DNA from: Linyphia triangularis
Lineage: Eukaryota; Arthropoda; Arachnida; Araneae; Linyphiidae
DNA length: 64,000 bases
Direction: 5' to 3'
Assembly (NCBI GenBank): GCA_963978545.1
Contig: OZ021725.1
Span: forward strand, 92,164,305 to 92,228,304
Every line of letters starts with the position of its first letter. Positions within the stretch are counted from its first letter, which is position 1. The position numbers and the translations under genes were made by a program. Below the pieces are notes generated by a model. It was not told the DNA's origin. It saw only the letters and a program-made list of their open reading frames with translations, and did not search any database. Of this stretch, positions 22,802 through 34,982 are shown piece by piece.

Positions 22802-23856
22802 CTGTTGCCGTTTCCCAAGTGTTTTCAGAGACTTTGAATTATTCTTGAAATGAAATAAACCCTCTGGCTGCGTAATTTTTTATCAAAGTAGGTTAAAAAA
22901 TTGCGTACTTTTTTAATTGCATATTTCAAATCTACATATATTTTAGAGTTAAAATATACAAAAAAAAAGTTTGCAAAAGAGGTTTTTTTTAAATATAAAA
23001 TTAGATCATAAAAAAAGTTGACGAAATATTGGAATTGAAGAATAATCATATAAAAGCAAAGTTTTGAAAATTAATCTTGGTTAAATTATGATTTTTTTTT
23101 TTTTTTTATGAAATACAAAGTTAAAACGCATACTAATGAAAATATGCAAAATACTTACAAAACATTTATTAAAAATAAATTTTACTACGAAAATTTTTGA
23201 AAGAAGGCTCGAAGCAAAGTCCTAACTCGTAATCTTTGCACCAAATTGGCGTTTCTTTGCGAATTTTTTTTTAACTTTCAGGTTTCTTTTAGCAATTGTT
23301 AACCCAGATTTTAATGAACAATTAATTAAACATTACAGAAAAACTAAAATGAAACCATGAAGGTAAAAAAAAAAAACTGGTTGAACAATTAAATAGACTG
23401 CAAAAATGCATCCCTGCGGAAATCGCAGGATGCCCAAATTTTGCTACTTCTACGTTGCCCGCCGAAATCGTGGGATACGCAGCGAGCAGGTTAAGCTATC
23501 TGACCATTAAAACATTAGTTCAGATATCTTCAAATTGATAGATACTGAAGGTCATTCATCCGTTTTTACAAGACTTATTCGGAAGCTTGTTTCGGATCCA
23601 CTAATTTTATGAATGCTCAACATGGCGTGATAGGGAAACTCATGGCTGGGAGGTTAATTAATGCACTATGCTTGCTTGAGTCGTGAATTTGAATCGGTGC
23701 TTAAATGGTTTAGATTAATACAATCTCAGGTGGGTGATGCCAAAATTAAAATTAGGAAATCAATCTAAATATTTTTTTAGATAAATTGTTGGTTTTGTAA
23801 GTTATCTTAAGTGTGCAATTATCAAAATGTGTAAACTCTAACTTGTATCCCTCTTT
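22802..23856. other. AT-rich DNA, nothing recognised
   Basis: No supported feature. Runs of T and A occur near 23091-23107 and 23367-23377. Confidence 0.5.
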
Positions 23857-23869
23857 CCCAATGCAATGA

Positions 23870-24053
23870 GCCGACCAAACGGTATAGTGGTTAGCGTGCT
23901 GGCTTCTACACAGCGAGGTTGCGGGTTCGAGTCCCGTGTTAAGCATGGGTGTTTGTAAATGTAAGTTGGCTTGTCTAATGACGAATGTTTCGGCGCATTA
24001 TAGCCCTCGTGTTGCTGAAGACGCCAGATAATCTGAAAACAACCAACAACCAA
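23870..24053 (+). mobile_element. SINE1, full-length
   Basis: Full head, GGTTCGAGTCC B box and hairpin tail (right arm changed to ACGCC). Perfect 13-bp duplication CCCAATGCAATGA (23857-23869 and 24054-24066). Confidence 0.9.
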
Positions 24054-24066
24054 CCCAATGCAATGA

Positions 24067-24805
24067 AAATTGTGGTAGATATGAACTTATCCACAAAGAG
24101 TATAGAACATTACTGCAAAAACAAAAACCATAAAGAGGAATTAATTTTGTATTTGTTTTTGCAATAAAATATATTTTATTTTGAATGAATGACTTTTTGA
24201 AGAAAACCCACGAATCCATAGCGCAACGCGTGTTTACTTTACGGCCGCAAGCAATTTAGGATAATCAACATTGGAACAGTAAATTCATTTAATTTTCAAG
24301 TTACTGTCTAACAACGCTTGTTTTGCCCTCTAGATGGCGCTCCAATCATAACTTTCAACTAAACGATAGCAATGGCTTTTTATTGAAATTCACTATCGTG
24401 GATATAAAAGTCCATAGTATTCAATTAATAAATTAAAATCAGTTGGTTAAACATTTCCTTAGAAAATTGTATTTTTTGGGCTTAATAGATTGCAAATAAG
24501 GTTTTAGTTACTAAGAACTAATTGCAAAAATGTCCGAACAATGAATGCCGAAAAGTTTTTTATAAATGTTTGCTGAACACAGATAGTTGAATATCAATTA
24601 CCTTTACAATAAATTACTAGTTCAGAAATGCGACAGAACTTTAGTACGAGCACCTGCTTAGCCTCTGCCCTTTTTCTTGGTCTTTGTTCTGGCACGCTCT
24701 CAGAACCTCCTGATTATCTTTTACTTTTTTGCTTCCCCCTGGAAACTAACTGCTATTTAGTGTAATAATAGTCTCTCATAACCCCTCAGGCATGCAGTAC
24801 ATAGT
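24067..24805. other. Intergenic DNA, nothing recognised
   Basis: Includes CTCTAGATGGCGCT at about 24332, a word I associate with arthropod repeats or UTRs. No ends were found. Confidence 0.4.
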
Positions 24806-24809
24806 TTAA

Positions 24810-25298
24810 CACGTTGACTGCCATAACAGTTGCATTCAACTAGCACCTTTTGTGTCCAAGCGGTTTCGTGAGTTAAATATAACTTCTTTCACACTCCTTC
24901 GAATTTATTCTGTGAGTTGTCTATACTCCACAAATACCATGTTATTCCAATGAAGGCACATTTTGTGTGGCCTCGGAGACAAAAACTGAACTTAGCCTGG
25001 ATTTTTCTTCAAAAGGTAACTTTTTGTACGTTTTGGAACAGAGACAAATCTTCATGTGAAATAAACTCTTTTTTTTTTTATTAGAAAAATAACATGTGCT
25101 CAATGTGGCTAGGGACGTTACATTAGACTTGATGCTTCTTGAGTTACTTACAACTCAAGCCCCAAAGTCACAGATTTTTTTTTTCTTTCAAATTTTCACA
25201 AATTTTGATAAGTTCGTAATTTTAAAAGCAAATAAAAAAAATTTTAAAAATGTGACATACGGACAAAATTTGTTTTTATTTTTGTGGCTGTCAACGTG
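24810..25298. mobile_element. piggyBac-like MITE, 489 bp
   Basis: CACGTTGACTGCC at the left and GGCTGTCAACGTG at the right form terminal inverted repeats with one mismatch. TTAA abuts the left (24806-24809) and TTCA the right (25299-25302), consistent with a TTAA target plus one substitution. No coding capacity. Confidence 0.65.
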
Positions 25299-25302
25299 TT
25301 CA

Positions 25303-26184
25303 TTACGATCTCGATAACGTTCCCATTTCAATCTCCGAGCCTGTAAGTCGATCTAATGGTGACAATTTTTGCTACAAAAACATTAACTAACACCTAGTGA
25401 TTATGACTGAAAATTTGTTATGATGGTTGGGAAAAAAATTAAATATAAAATGAATGCCAGTTTATGTATAGTTGTATAGCGTAATCTTGATTTAATCTAT
25501 TTAAGTATTGTAAGGTGTATTTAATCTAAAGGAATGATTGTAGGAAAGTTGGGGAATACAATGTAAAATTCATTCATTGCTCTAACATAGCGATTTTAAA
25601 AATTGTTTTGTAATTTATTTTTTTCCATTCTGAATTTGAATGATTTGCTTACAAAATTTAGAATTAAGTTCGTAAGGAAAAAAATACTGGAATTTAATGG
25701 ATATCTATCGGAATGGTGTTTATGACATTATATTCAAATTATTCCCATTACATGTTAAATTTGATCAAGTACCTCAAATAAAAAAAAATTAATCTTACTT
25801 TCAGACTCCATTGTTGATATTTGAATCAAGAATGATACTATTGTTAGAATTGAAAATACTTTCTGGAAGACTAATCAATTTTTTCCTTTGAATGTTCGAA
25901 TATTCCCAACATAACTAAATTCTTAAAATGTTTATCGGTTGCTTTGTAGCACGTTCTTTCATTTGTTTTTATCAAGCTGATTTCACGTCAACTAAAAAAG
26001 CATTGTAAAGCTGTGTGACTTTTTGACAGTCATCATAATGTTTAGGTTTTATTACAATATAGCTAATTTTCCAATGCATTTGCGCGATAAACTGTAAAAT
26101 GACGTTCTTCTTAAATAAGGCAGATGTTACAATTACAGCTTTCCGGGTATACCTGTAACTCATACTTTAAACTTGTATTTTCAG
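25303..26184. other. AT-rich DNA, possibly an intron of the downstream gene
   Basis: No coding motif was recognised. It ends in TTGTATTTTCAG (26173-26184), a good 3' splice acceptor just upstream of the 470-residue ORF. Confidence 0.45.
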
Positions 26185-26325
26185 GCACATCTTGGAATCG
26201 AATCGCAGTGTGAAAAATATAAAGGAAATCCGTTGGAAAAGTTAATCGGTTCCAATCCGAACAGAATTCTATCTTTTAAAAAATAACTTTGTATGAACTA
26301 AAAGTATATTAAGGAAATAAATGAT

Positions 26326-27738
26326 ATGGATTACACTTTAAGACCGTCGCTTGAGTACATAGCTCTTATTAAAATCATTGCATTGTTATGGAATCATCCA
26401 GATATTAGGGCTCTAATATTGTGGTTCCCGTTTTTTAGTAGTGAAAAATTACAAAAATGGCAGGAGATTGAAGACGTAGTGTTACAAAAAGCATCGCATC
26501 TTTCACTGTCGGAAACTTTAAGAAAATGCGTTTTAAGTGGCATTAAGCCAATAGGAATGCAAATATTCAGTTGGTTAGAAAGCCATAAAAACCTCTATTT
26601 TGGTATTTTACATTTGCCAAATAAGCTATATTTTACAGTGCAAGGCTTGTTGGATAGCAAAAAAACAGCAGAAGCTTTAATCCAAGATGAGAGTTTGCAT
26701 ATTGTCATACGATACAGACTGGCTTGTGCTAACTGTTTGCAGAATTTCATTCCAGAATTATGGAATGAAATTCCTGAAAATCTTAAAAAACTAGTTTTGC
26801 ACTACAGGTATTCAGAAAATTTTGAAAAACATAATTTCTTAGCAGTTCTTTGGGCGCATAAGATCACTGGGAAATGTATTACATTTGGCGATGTTAATAG
26901 ATCAAGATTTTGGCCGGGGGTCTATTGGTTGGAACCGACGACATCTCTCCACCAATGTGCATTCAAATTTGCAGTACGCGCCCTTAACAAAACAGCAACT
27001 GAATTCTTCTTGCAAAATTTAACACCCAGGGAAAGAAAAGAATATTTAGTCTGGTGTGCGGAATATGTGGCAGACATTCGTCCATCAACTATCAAAAGAT
27101 ATTCTGACGTTCTGTGTTTTTTACTATCTCAAATGAACGACGAACAGCAATTCCGAGTATTCGTAAGCAATCCCCGTACTATTTTAGAATGTTTACTAGA
27201 TTGGTCTTGGCAAGACTTCTTCATTGAAACGTCGGATCGTGTGTGGGACTTTCTTTCTGCGGAAGACTATGATTGCGTATTAAACAAAATAGTTCTGAAG
27301 ATAGCAGATGGCTATCAGGATTGGAACTATTCGCAACTTTTTGGCCAATTTTGGAAAAAAGGTATGGGTCCGCATAAGAGATTTGTTTTAGATAATTGTA
27401 TTTGCGGGCCTCTTTTAACCAATCTGTTAAAGGTTAAAGATATGGCGAGTATGTTATTGCTTTTTCAAGATGCCACTGTTGTGGAAAAAGAAGAAATAGT
27501 GTACTACCGAGAGGATGTAATTTTATTATTAATTTACGGAGATGGTTGGAACCTACTCAATATTCTTGTTAAACATCGTTTGTCAGCCGATGAGATTGTC
27601 AGTAAATTTCAACAAGAATTTCTAGCAAAGAAAGATATTGATGAAGAAAATCCTCTTCTGATTACTTTTATAAAGTCCCTAAACGATCTTATTGATGAAC
27701 CATCCCCTATTGACTGGTGTAAAGCAGAGGTGTTATAA
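26326..27738 (+). CDS. Uncharacterised 470-residue protein, probable host gene
   Basis: This is the only long intact ORF without transposon hallmarks. ATG 26326 is the first in frame after a TAA at 26299-26301. A two-codon upstream ORF (ATG AAC TAA) starts at 26293, and a splice acceptor at 26181-26184 suggests the ORF lies in a 3' exon with a short 5' UTR. Two AATAAA signals follow the stop. The product is rich in Leu, Trp and aromatic residues, with no signal peptide or clear membrane segment. Repeated helix-pair-like blocks are visible (PSLEYIALIKIIALLWNHPD near residue 8, RYRLACANCLQNFIPELW near 130, LHQCAFKFAVRALNKTATEF near 208), suggesting an alpha-solenoid. I recall spider-restricted families with similar blocks, but this is unverified. 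Function unknown. Confidence 0.75.
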   Translation: MDYTLRPSLEYIALIKIIALLWNHPDIRALILWFPFFSSEKLQKWQEIEDVVLQKASHLSLSETLRKCVLSGIKPIGMQIFSWLESHKNLYFGILHLPNKLYFTVQGLLDSKKTAEALIQDESLHIVIRYRLACANCLQNFIPELWNEIPENLKKLVLHYRYSENFEKHNFLAVLWAHKITGKCITFGDVNRSRFWPGVYWLEPTTSLHQCAFKFAVRALNKTATEFFLQNLTPRERKEYLVWCAEYVADIRPSTIKRYSDVLCFLLSQMNDEQQFRVFVSNPRTILECLLDWSWQDFFIETSDRVWDFLSAEDYDCVLNKIVLKIADGYQDWNYSQLFGQFWKKGMGPHKRFVLDNCICGPLLTNLLKVKDMASMLLLFQDATVVEKEEIVYYREDVILLLIYGDGWNLLNILVKHRLSADEIVSKFQQEFLAKKDIDEENPLLITFIKSLNDLIDEPSPIDWCKAEVL

Positions 27739-27766
27739 TCTTAGGATAAAGATCAAAGTAACAAAG

Positions 27767-27772
27767 AATAAA
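27767..27772 (+). terminator. Proximal polyadenylation signal
   Basis: AATAAA lies 29 bp after the stop of the 470-residue ORF. Confidence 0.5.
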
Positions 27773-27985
27773 TGCGGAAATCTAATTATGTTATTTAGAA
27801 ATGGCAATAAGGTATGAAGAAAGTTATTCTGACCCCAAAGAGTCGTGTTAAAATAAGAAGCACATTAAATATTATTCTTACTGTCTTTTTAGAAATTTGG
27901 ATTTTAATAAAATGTCTACTAGTTACAATTTAAAATTTGAAGTTAAACAGTCTCGGTGATTTTTAGAATTGTATTTGTTCATTGC

Positions 27986-27991
27986 AATAAA
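27986..27991 (+). terminator. Distal polyadenylation signal
   Basis: AATAAA in TTGCAATAAAAAC is followed within ~20 bp by T-rich sequence. It is a plausible alternative 3' end for the same gene. Confidence 0.5.
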
Positions 27992-28225
27992 AACACATAT
28001 TTCCTTGTTTTTTTAATTTTATTTATTAGCAAACTTAAGTCTTAAAACAAAATTTAACCGAAACCTACTTAAAGATTTCAAGCTAGCAGATTTTCAATTA
28101 CCACATGCTAAAATGAATATTTTTTATGCGAAAATTTTAAAATTTACTTGATGGGCTACTTTTGTTACTAAATGTTACATGAGGTATATCCGTTAAACTG
28201 GGATTGAAAATCATTGTAGCTTACC

Positions 28226-28321
28226 GCCAACCTGAATCCACATAAAGCTGTAGATTCCGGCCAAATTAGCCGTCATTGTGCATAAATATAGATCGTTGAG
28301 CGTACAAACCAATAAACCAAA
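28226..28321 (+). mobile_element. SINE2, 5'-truncated
   Basis: Only the body and tail are present (AGCTGTAGATTCC, ATTGTGCAT, ATCGTTGAGCGTACAAACCA). The perfect 14-bp duplication CATTGTAGCTTACC flanks it (28212-28225 and 28322-28335), so the truncation arose during insertion. Confidence 0.85.
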
Positions 28322-28617
28322 CATTGTAGCTTACCAGTACTTTGCAGACTACAGGATTTATCGCAATCCTAGTTCCGTTCACCAGTTGCAAAAGTGACCA
28401 CAAATGTAACAGTCTCCGCTTTGCGATCAGCTTTAGTTTCCTTGGTTGTTTATCGCTGACCACTTGTATCATGGTCCTGTACCATTCTTACTTCACTCTC
28501 TGATTAATTTTAAGTTGTAACAATAATGTACGTATGTGCAAAAAAAGAAGCTGTTTACGTTGTAAACGGTAGAGTCTATCTGGTCAAAGGTACAACAGGT
28601 TTCTTTGGGTATGATTG

Positions 28618-29210
28618 TACTAGGTGTGTAAATTAAGTAATGATAATTTTTTATTGAAAAATTACAAATTTACAATGCCTCCTTCAAAGTCGTGGGAAGC
28701 TACACAGCTCTGGAAACGATTCTTCCATTCCTAATAACAGTGCTGGAACTCGGATACTGGAATAACCTTCAGTTGGGTGGTTACGACTGTTTGAATTTTC
28801 TCCAATGTCCTAAAATGACGTCCTTTGAGGCGATTTTTCAATCTTGAGAACAGAAAAAGTCGCATGGACTCTAGTCGGGTGAATAAAGAAGCTGAGGATC
28901 CACAGAAATATTTTTACTGACCAAAAACTCGTTGATGGAAATCACAGTGAGACAAGGAGCATTGTCGTAGTGCAACACCCACATGTTTTTGATGGTTGAT
29001 CTCGCACGCAAGACCCTTTTCGAAGTCTCTCGAACTTGATTCTCTTCCTTCTGAAAATGCCTTAAGCACCTAAGAACCTGGGCTCTCGACAAAACACCGT
29101 CTCCATAGGCCTGACACAGTTTTGCAAATGTTTCCTTTGCATTGTGTCCAAGTCAGAAGCAGAACCTGATAGCATAACGTTATTCGAAATTGATGTCGCT
29201 CATTTTTAGA
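28618..29210 (-). pseudogene. mariner transposase, centrally deleted remnant
   Basis: On the minus strand an N-terminal mariner segment (MSDINFE, then AKETFAKLCQAYGDGVLSRA) joins directly to the C-terminal catalytic region (MWVLHYDNAPCLTVISINEF, LLYSPD). It continues in another frame to RLKNRLKGRHF and a C-terminus ending near 28670. The middle of the protein, roughly half, is missing, and there is an early in-frame stop. The third-Asp region (YSPD then D) follows a frameshift. TAGGTGTGTAAATTAAG at 28622-28638 resembles a mariner terminal repeat; the other end was not identified. It cannot encode an active enzyme. Confidence 0.8.
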
Positions 29211-29714
29211 ACGCACTAAAAAAAAAATTCACTATGGACAGCGCAACAACTCTAACGTGTTCAAACTTATACAGGAAGCTTATCAGATGTTTACCTGCCT
29301 ACCCTCTACGTGCTAAGTCCTCGTATCCCATCAAAAACATCGTTGTAAAAAAGGAGCCAAGTTTTTCTTGTAACAGAGTGGCCACAGAGCCTGGAAATCA
29401 TGGAAACGTCAGGAAATAATTTTTTTTTTAAATTTCACAAAAAAAAATTCTTTGTTTTAAAGGCACGCTTCCCCGTCCATCCATATTTTGGCGACATTTT
29501 CCCGGAAAATTGTGGTGGCAATCGTAAGAAGATAGAATAATTAAACTTTTCATTACCATCAAAACGATTTTTTAAAAAAATGGCATGTTATCCCTTTAAC
29601 ATGCATGTTCTATTGGATCACGTTGTCTACAAGTTGAGGAAATTTGAAAAAGTTCGTCGTAAAATCAGGAATATTTTTAGAATTCTATCGGGGAACTTTT
29701 TTTTCCTGAATTTT
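29211..29714. other. Intergenic DNA, nothing recognised
   Basis: Short fortuitous open frames only. Confidence 0.45.
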
Positions 29715-31669
29715 GTGACCACCAGGGACGACGCGAACGGGGGGCGTAGGGGGCGTCTCGCCCCCCCCAAAGTTTTAGAAAGTTGAACAGTCGGCAAATT
29801 TTCGAAATTTTACTGAGCTCTTTTTTTTTAAAGTAGATCCACAACAAAATCGAATTGAATAAAATAATATGAAGAAAAAAAAAAGTCGAACAAAAATATT
29901 AAAAATACCGACCCGACATTAACGAATCGGCATTTTTACACTAGAAGTCTATTATAAGGGAGTCGGTGTCTTTTCCACCGCCTACATATAATAGGTATCT
30001 TGCGAACACAAATCATAGATATCTTCATTATCTCACCCCGCAAAGTTTTTAGAAAAGAAAGACTGCACTCGGCAAATTTCTAAAATTTCATCTATTCCTT
30101 TAAAAGTGCCAAGTGATGGATGTTTTAAAACACATTGAATAGAAGAAAAAAAATTAAATAATTAAAATCGTCAATAGTATTTAAAAATCCTGATCACAAT
30201 TCAGCCCAAGTTGGGTGTCGGCAATTTTAAATTGGAGTAAGTATATCCTTTTTTTGCAGGAACATTTAAGTTGATATCGTCACTAACAGCTTCTAAATAA
30301 ATTAAATATGAACATAACTTCCGTACCCCGTACTGTTGCACAAGTATCAATTTCCACAAATTCTCTTCAGAATGAATAATTTTCCTTCAAGTTCAAATCG
30401 GAACAGTTAATTGTATAAATCTTCAAGTCGACTGTCATAAGTTTTTTAATTCAGTCACCTGATAAGTACATACTATATCCTCAGGAAGAAACTGACAATT
30501 ACTTATTCTTCCAATTAATAGATAACTCTGTGTTACAGTTGGTGACATATTTTTAGTTCGTCAGGTAACGCCTCAAAAACCATGATATGCCTATTAAACG
30601 TCATTTACATAAAGTATGTATTGTACGTCATATGAATTGAAAGTCTTACAGAAAATTTCAAAACATCTAAATTTTAACATCCAGAAAATGAGCCCTCTTT
30701 TATCAAATACATACCTTACGTACATCACTGGTCTGGCGAGAAGTTTCAATTTCGAATAAAACTTGCTTATTTTTAGATAAAGATAAAAATAAAAATACAT
30801 TTTATAAGGTTATTCAACGAGGTTTATTACTTTCAATTACCCATATGTATATATACATAGAGTAATGAAAGTATAGCATTCGGTAAAAAAAAAATTAAAA
30901 AAAAAATTCACGTTTTGGAACATCCTGATTTCAAAAAAGTGATCTAGAAAAATGTATGTCTGTGGTCAGCATAACTCCCGAACAAATTGACCTACGATGT
31001 TCAAATTTGGTATGAGGGTTAGTGGCGACCATGGGACTTACCATTAAGGTTTTCGTCAAAATCGCTCATGCGCATAAGGTAGCTGCCACTATCAAAAATC
31101 ACTGATACTATCATGATGTGATGATGATGATGCCACTATCATTGAAAAATCATGTTTTTCAATGATTGCAAAAAAAAACGGCCCTAACAATTTTGATAAA
31201 AATTGACGTGGTAATGCCTCTTAAGGTGTTCCAAACATCCCCACCTCCGAAATTCCCATAAAAATGTTTTAATATCGAAAAAGTTGGAAAATGAATGCCT
31301 TCAACACAGAGCTCTCTTTCCTTGAGCATACCTCATCAACGATAGTTTTTTCTTCTCCTCTCAGCACTATTATTTTAGACCCGTACAAGAATTACCTCCA
31401 AACTGGTCATTTATTCTAAATGCATGATGAAAATATAAATACTGTAGATGACACAAATCCACGTCAGTATTATAGTGCAATTGAAAGTTGTGCGATGTTC
31501 CACACCCCTAGTTTTTACTTATTGCCAACGAGAAGTTGAGTGAAATGAAAGTAGCGTACAATTCTGTTGAAATATATTTCTATTACATTTTGCCAAATTA
31601 TTGCAATTAATGTCAAGTAGAACTCTATAAATGATGTTTTATAGTACTTCATCTATTAAAAATGTGTAA

Positions 31670-31794
31670 CGGTGTGTGGTAATGGAGAGTCGAACATGGG
31701 ACTCCTAAATCAGAAGACAGTCGCGCTAACTACTAGGCAAAAGTGATCACTAGTGCCTAGGTGTTGTATCTGTCATTTGTACACGAGACCACCA
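31670..31794 (-). mobile_element. SINE3-like tRNA-derived repeat, copy 1
   Basis: On the minus strand TTTTGCCTAGTAGTTAGCGC resembles an A box and ATGTTCGACTCTCC a diverged B box, separated by an anticodon-arm-like region (CTTCTGATTTAGGAG). The flank GTGCCTAGGTGTTGTATCTG is shared with copy 2, 290 bp away. Confidence 0.6.
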
Positions 31795-31958
31795 CATAGC
31801 CCCTTCCCAGTGAGTTGCGAAGGGGGGAACGATTGAGTTGAGTGATTGAGTTTAGTGTATGTTGAATGCGTTGCGTATGACAGTGAGTTGCCAGAGATGC
31901 TGAGGTGGTAGTGCGGAGGTCGTGCAGTAGATGGCGCCACTGATATGTTCGAATATTC

Positions 31959-32082
31959 GGTGCGCTAACGGGGAATCGAATCCTGGACTCTTTAGATCAG
32001 AAGACAGGCGGGCTAACCACTAGGCAAAAGTGACAATTAGTGCCTAGGTGTTGTATCTGTCACTTGTATACGAGACAACAAC
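31959..32082 (-). mobile_element. SINE3-like tRNA-derived repeat, copy 2
   Basis: Same organisation as copy 1, with a better B box (GGATTCGATTCCCC on the minus strand). Head, spacer and the 5' extension GTGCCTAGGTGTTGTATCTG on the plus strand match copy 1. Confidence 0.6.
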
Positions 32083-33969
32083 AAATGTATTACTGAAATA
32101 ATACATGCCATGTAAATTGGAAGGCAATGTCGCATTTATTGCAATAGAATAACCATTGGAAAAGTGTTGAAAGGTTTGTTATAATACTATCTAAATTTCT
32201 TGATGTTTCCTGTAGTCAAATAGCTGCGGCCTGACGTTGTCCGACTTACAACCAGGTTTTGGTCTATTAGAAGTAATGAGTACCCTTTCACACCTATCCT
32301 CGATTTCACCACTTTATACATTAAACATCGGAAAGACATTGTGTTTCAGATAAGTTAGATTGGTCAAAATAACTTTAAAAATATTTTAAATTGGATCAGT
32401 AGATCTCACATTAGGATCATAACCTTTAAAGGTGGGAAAGGGAAATGTGGGAGGTTTTTTTTAGTAATATCATGGTGACTGTGACGTTTCTTTTCTTTAG
32501 AAGATCATATGCGCAACTTCTCCTTCCTCAAGACAAAAGTAATACATTTCATTTTTAGTCCTGCTTAGAGAAAATTAGCATTATACTTTCCTTCTGGAAC
32601 AAATAATTATTATTATTAATAAAACGAGTAATATTTGCAGAAATTATTGCTGAAAAACCTAAAAAAAAAATCATTAAATTCAGTCCAGCAGTTTTGGTAA
32701 AAAATATGAACACGTAGTAACTATTTTTAAGAAGTAAATTTTTGTGTTAAATTGCTAAAAGAAATTAAGTTTTACTATTAATATACTTTTCCAGAAAAAG
32801 TAAAATCCTCTTTTATTTTTTTGGTTAGGAAAATATTTTAAAAAGTACTTAAAAATTAATTAACAAAACGTTTTTAATAATTATTGTATTTTGAAGTGCA
32901 ATTATAATGTCCATGAGCGCCGACAGGATAGTTTGCAGGGAGATATAAGGTGGCAAAAGTCTTTGTTTAATGCTAGATTTTTCAAAAATGGGAATTGGAC
33001 TCCCTAATTTGATGTTAGCTAATAGCTGTACATAATTTTTTGCTCGAATTGATAATTTACTACCTATATATTTTGTTCTTGTGAATTACTTCTTCCACAT
33101 TACTTTATTTTTCGAAAGGCAGGAGGGAGTGTAAGTGCATGTCCCTGACATTGTCTCTATTATAAAAATCGCAGTATTTCGCGAAGGTAATTTTTTGTAA
33201 TTTAGCAATAATCTGCCAGGATTTTACAATGAATAATTTTTCCAGAATTTGTTTGATTAACTTTTTTTACAATTCTAAATTAGAGTTACCTATGGGATAA
33301 ATATTTTTCATTTATTTAATTCTGTGTTGTAGTGCGATTTCCATCCTCTTTTACAAGTTTAATTAATTTCTTCGAAACTGCAATTTGAAAATTAAAAAAT
33401 AATTGCATTGAAATGGAGCCTTTGTACTGCTCATTGGTTCAAGATTGTGAGAACGCACTATTTCTGCAAATGATAAATGCCTCCCCCACCATAAAAAAAA
33501 GCACTTCGAAAAATTAACCCTTTTGTTCGGGAAAGAAAGGATTATTAAACAAAAATGAATTGAATTTGATGAAACTTTAAATAAAATGTGATGAGAATTT
33601 ACTTAAAATGTGACATTAATTACGTATTAATAAAATGTCATAAAATATTAAAAACACTAATTAAAATTAATTACACCTTGAATAAAATAATTCGTAATTA
33701 AATAAAAAAAATTAACGATTAGTTATTAACTCATTAAGGATTAATCACGCATTATTTAACAAATAATTATATATTAATTAAAAAAAATTATGCGTTAATT
33801 TTGCATTAAAAAAATTTAATTAATAATAGATTAACACCTTAATGGATATTTTCTACATTTACACCGTACTTGTCTTAATTTTAGTCGGCAAAATTGTCTA
33901 ACGCCCCCCCCCCCCCTTCCCCCAAACGAAATTCTTAGCGACGGCCCTGGTGACCACCCTGTATAATAA

Positions 33970-34728
33970 CTGTGGCCGTGAAAAGTTTAACTCTGATGTA
34001 AATTAGGGGCAATGAAAACGTAAAATGTTCTTCCATTCACCTTCGTAGGCCTAAGTATTAGGCCGGGCCGAAAAAGACGAAGTGTATCATCTTTGTAAAG
34101 ATAGAGCGGAAAAGTTGTGGACTCTCATTATTACAAAGTATGTAAAATCTTAAAACTCTGAATTGATTTCTTCCGTCACTCAATGGGTCGAAAGTTGTGA
34201 AAATGGAACTACAGATGCTTAAATTTCAAAAATTAATAATCAGATTTCGTTGGTAATTTTGCGGTAATTCTTAAGTTACTGCTTTTTATCTACCGTAGTA
34301 ACATGTAAACACTTGTTACACTTTCCTCATTGGAATACGAAAATAAACTTTATTTCAACTTTCAGACTAACAAATTACAAAAGCATTATTGATTGTAATC
34401 TTTTTGGTCTGTTTTTCTGGTGATGGTTTTTTTTTTTTGCTAAAAAATCTAGCTTGTAGTTCTGGATTTTTGGCCCGGCCTACTAAATATCCAGCTACGA
34501 AAATACTTGTGCAACTATGCCATTACACGTCACAATCCCAACACAGCCAGCAACTGATCGAGAATACGCTATGGACAAGTGTCTCAAGCATTTTTGTAGC
34601 TGGATATTTCGGCCTACGAAGGGGAATTTTGACTTTGAGAAGAAAATCTTACTAATTTACATTGTCCGTAATTTACGACAACGTTAAACTTAACTCTACT
34701 TTAGATCGCAATACTTTTCACGGCCATA
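33970..34728. repeat. Inverted-repeat element with internal palindromes
   Basis: GGCCGTGAAAAGT (near 33974) and TAAATTA, CAATG blocks reappear inverted at 34655-34728. Inside, GGCCGGGCCGAAAAA (about 34060) is mirrored near 34465-34480, and a TATCCAGCTAC arm pair (about 34489 and 34598) flanks a ~100-bp loop. Ends and TSD could not be fixed. It borders hAT element D directly. Confidence 0.5.
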
Positions 34729-34982
34729 GGTATTGCATGAAGAACTTACGCTTTTTTACAGAGAGGTTTTTGATGGGATTTCACTTTTTTTTTTTTAAAT
34801 TATATTACCATAAAATGGGGTGTATTGGAACACTTTTCAATTTTCAAAGTAAAATTCCGGTGTAATAAGATCGTTAAAGAAGATATTTTTGACATTGGAG
34901 CTTGGGTCTTACCTTCTTTGCGGATCAACCCCAAATATGTTGAAAAAACTAGTACTTTAATTTATTTTGGAATTTTTTCATG

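Larger units (their letters stand above)
29723..33949. mobile_element. hAT-like element D, 4.2 kb, exact 8-bp TSD
   Basis: Left end CAGGGACGACGC and right end (read inward) CAGGGCCGTCGC are imperfect inverted repeats, followed by G-rich and C-rich tracts (GGGGGGCG at 29739, a 14-C run at 33904). The 8-bp GTGACCAC repeats exactly on both sides (29715-29722 and 33950-33957), diagnostic of hAT-type insertion. The interior is AT-rich, with no transposase frame recognised, and carries two SINE3 copies. It is non-autonomous or fully decayed. Confidence 0.78.
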
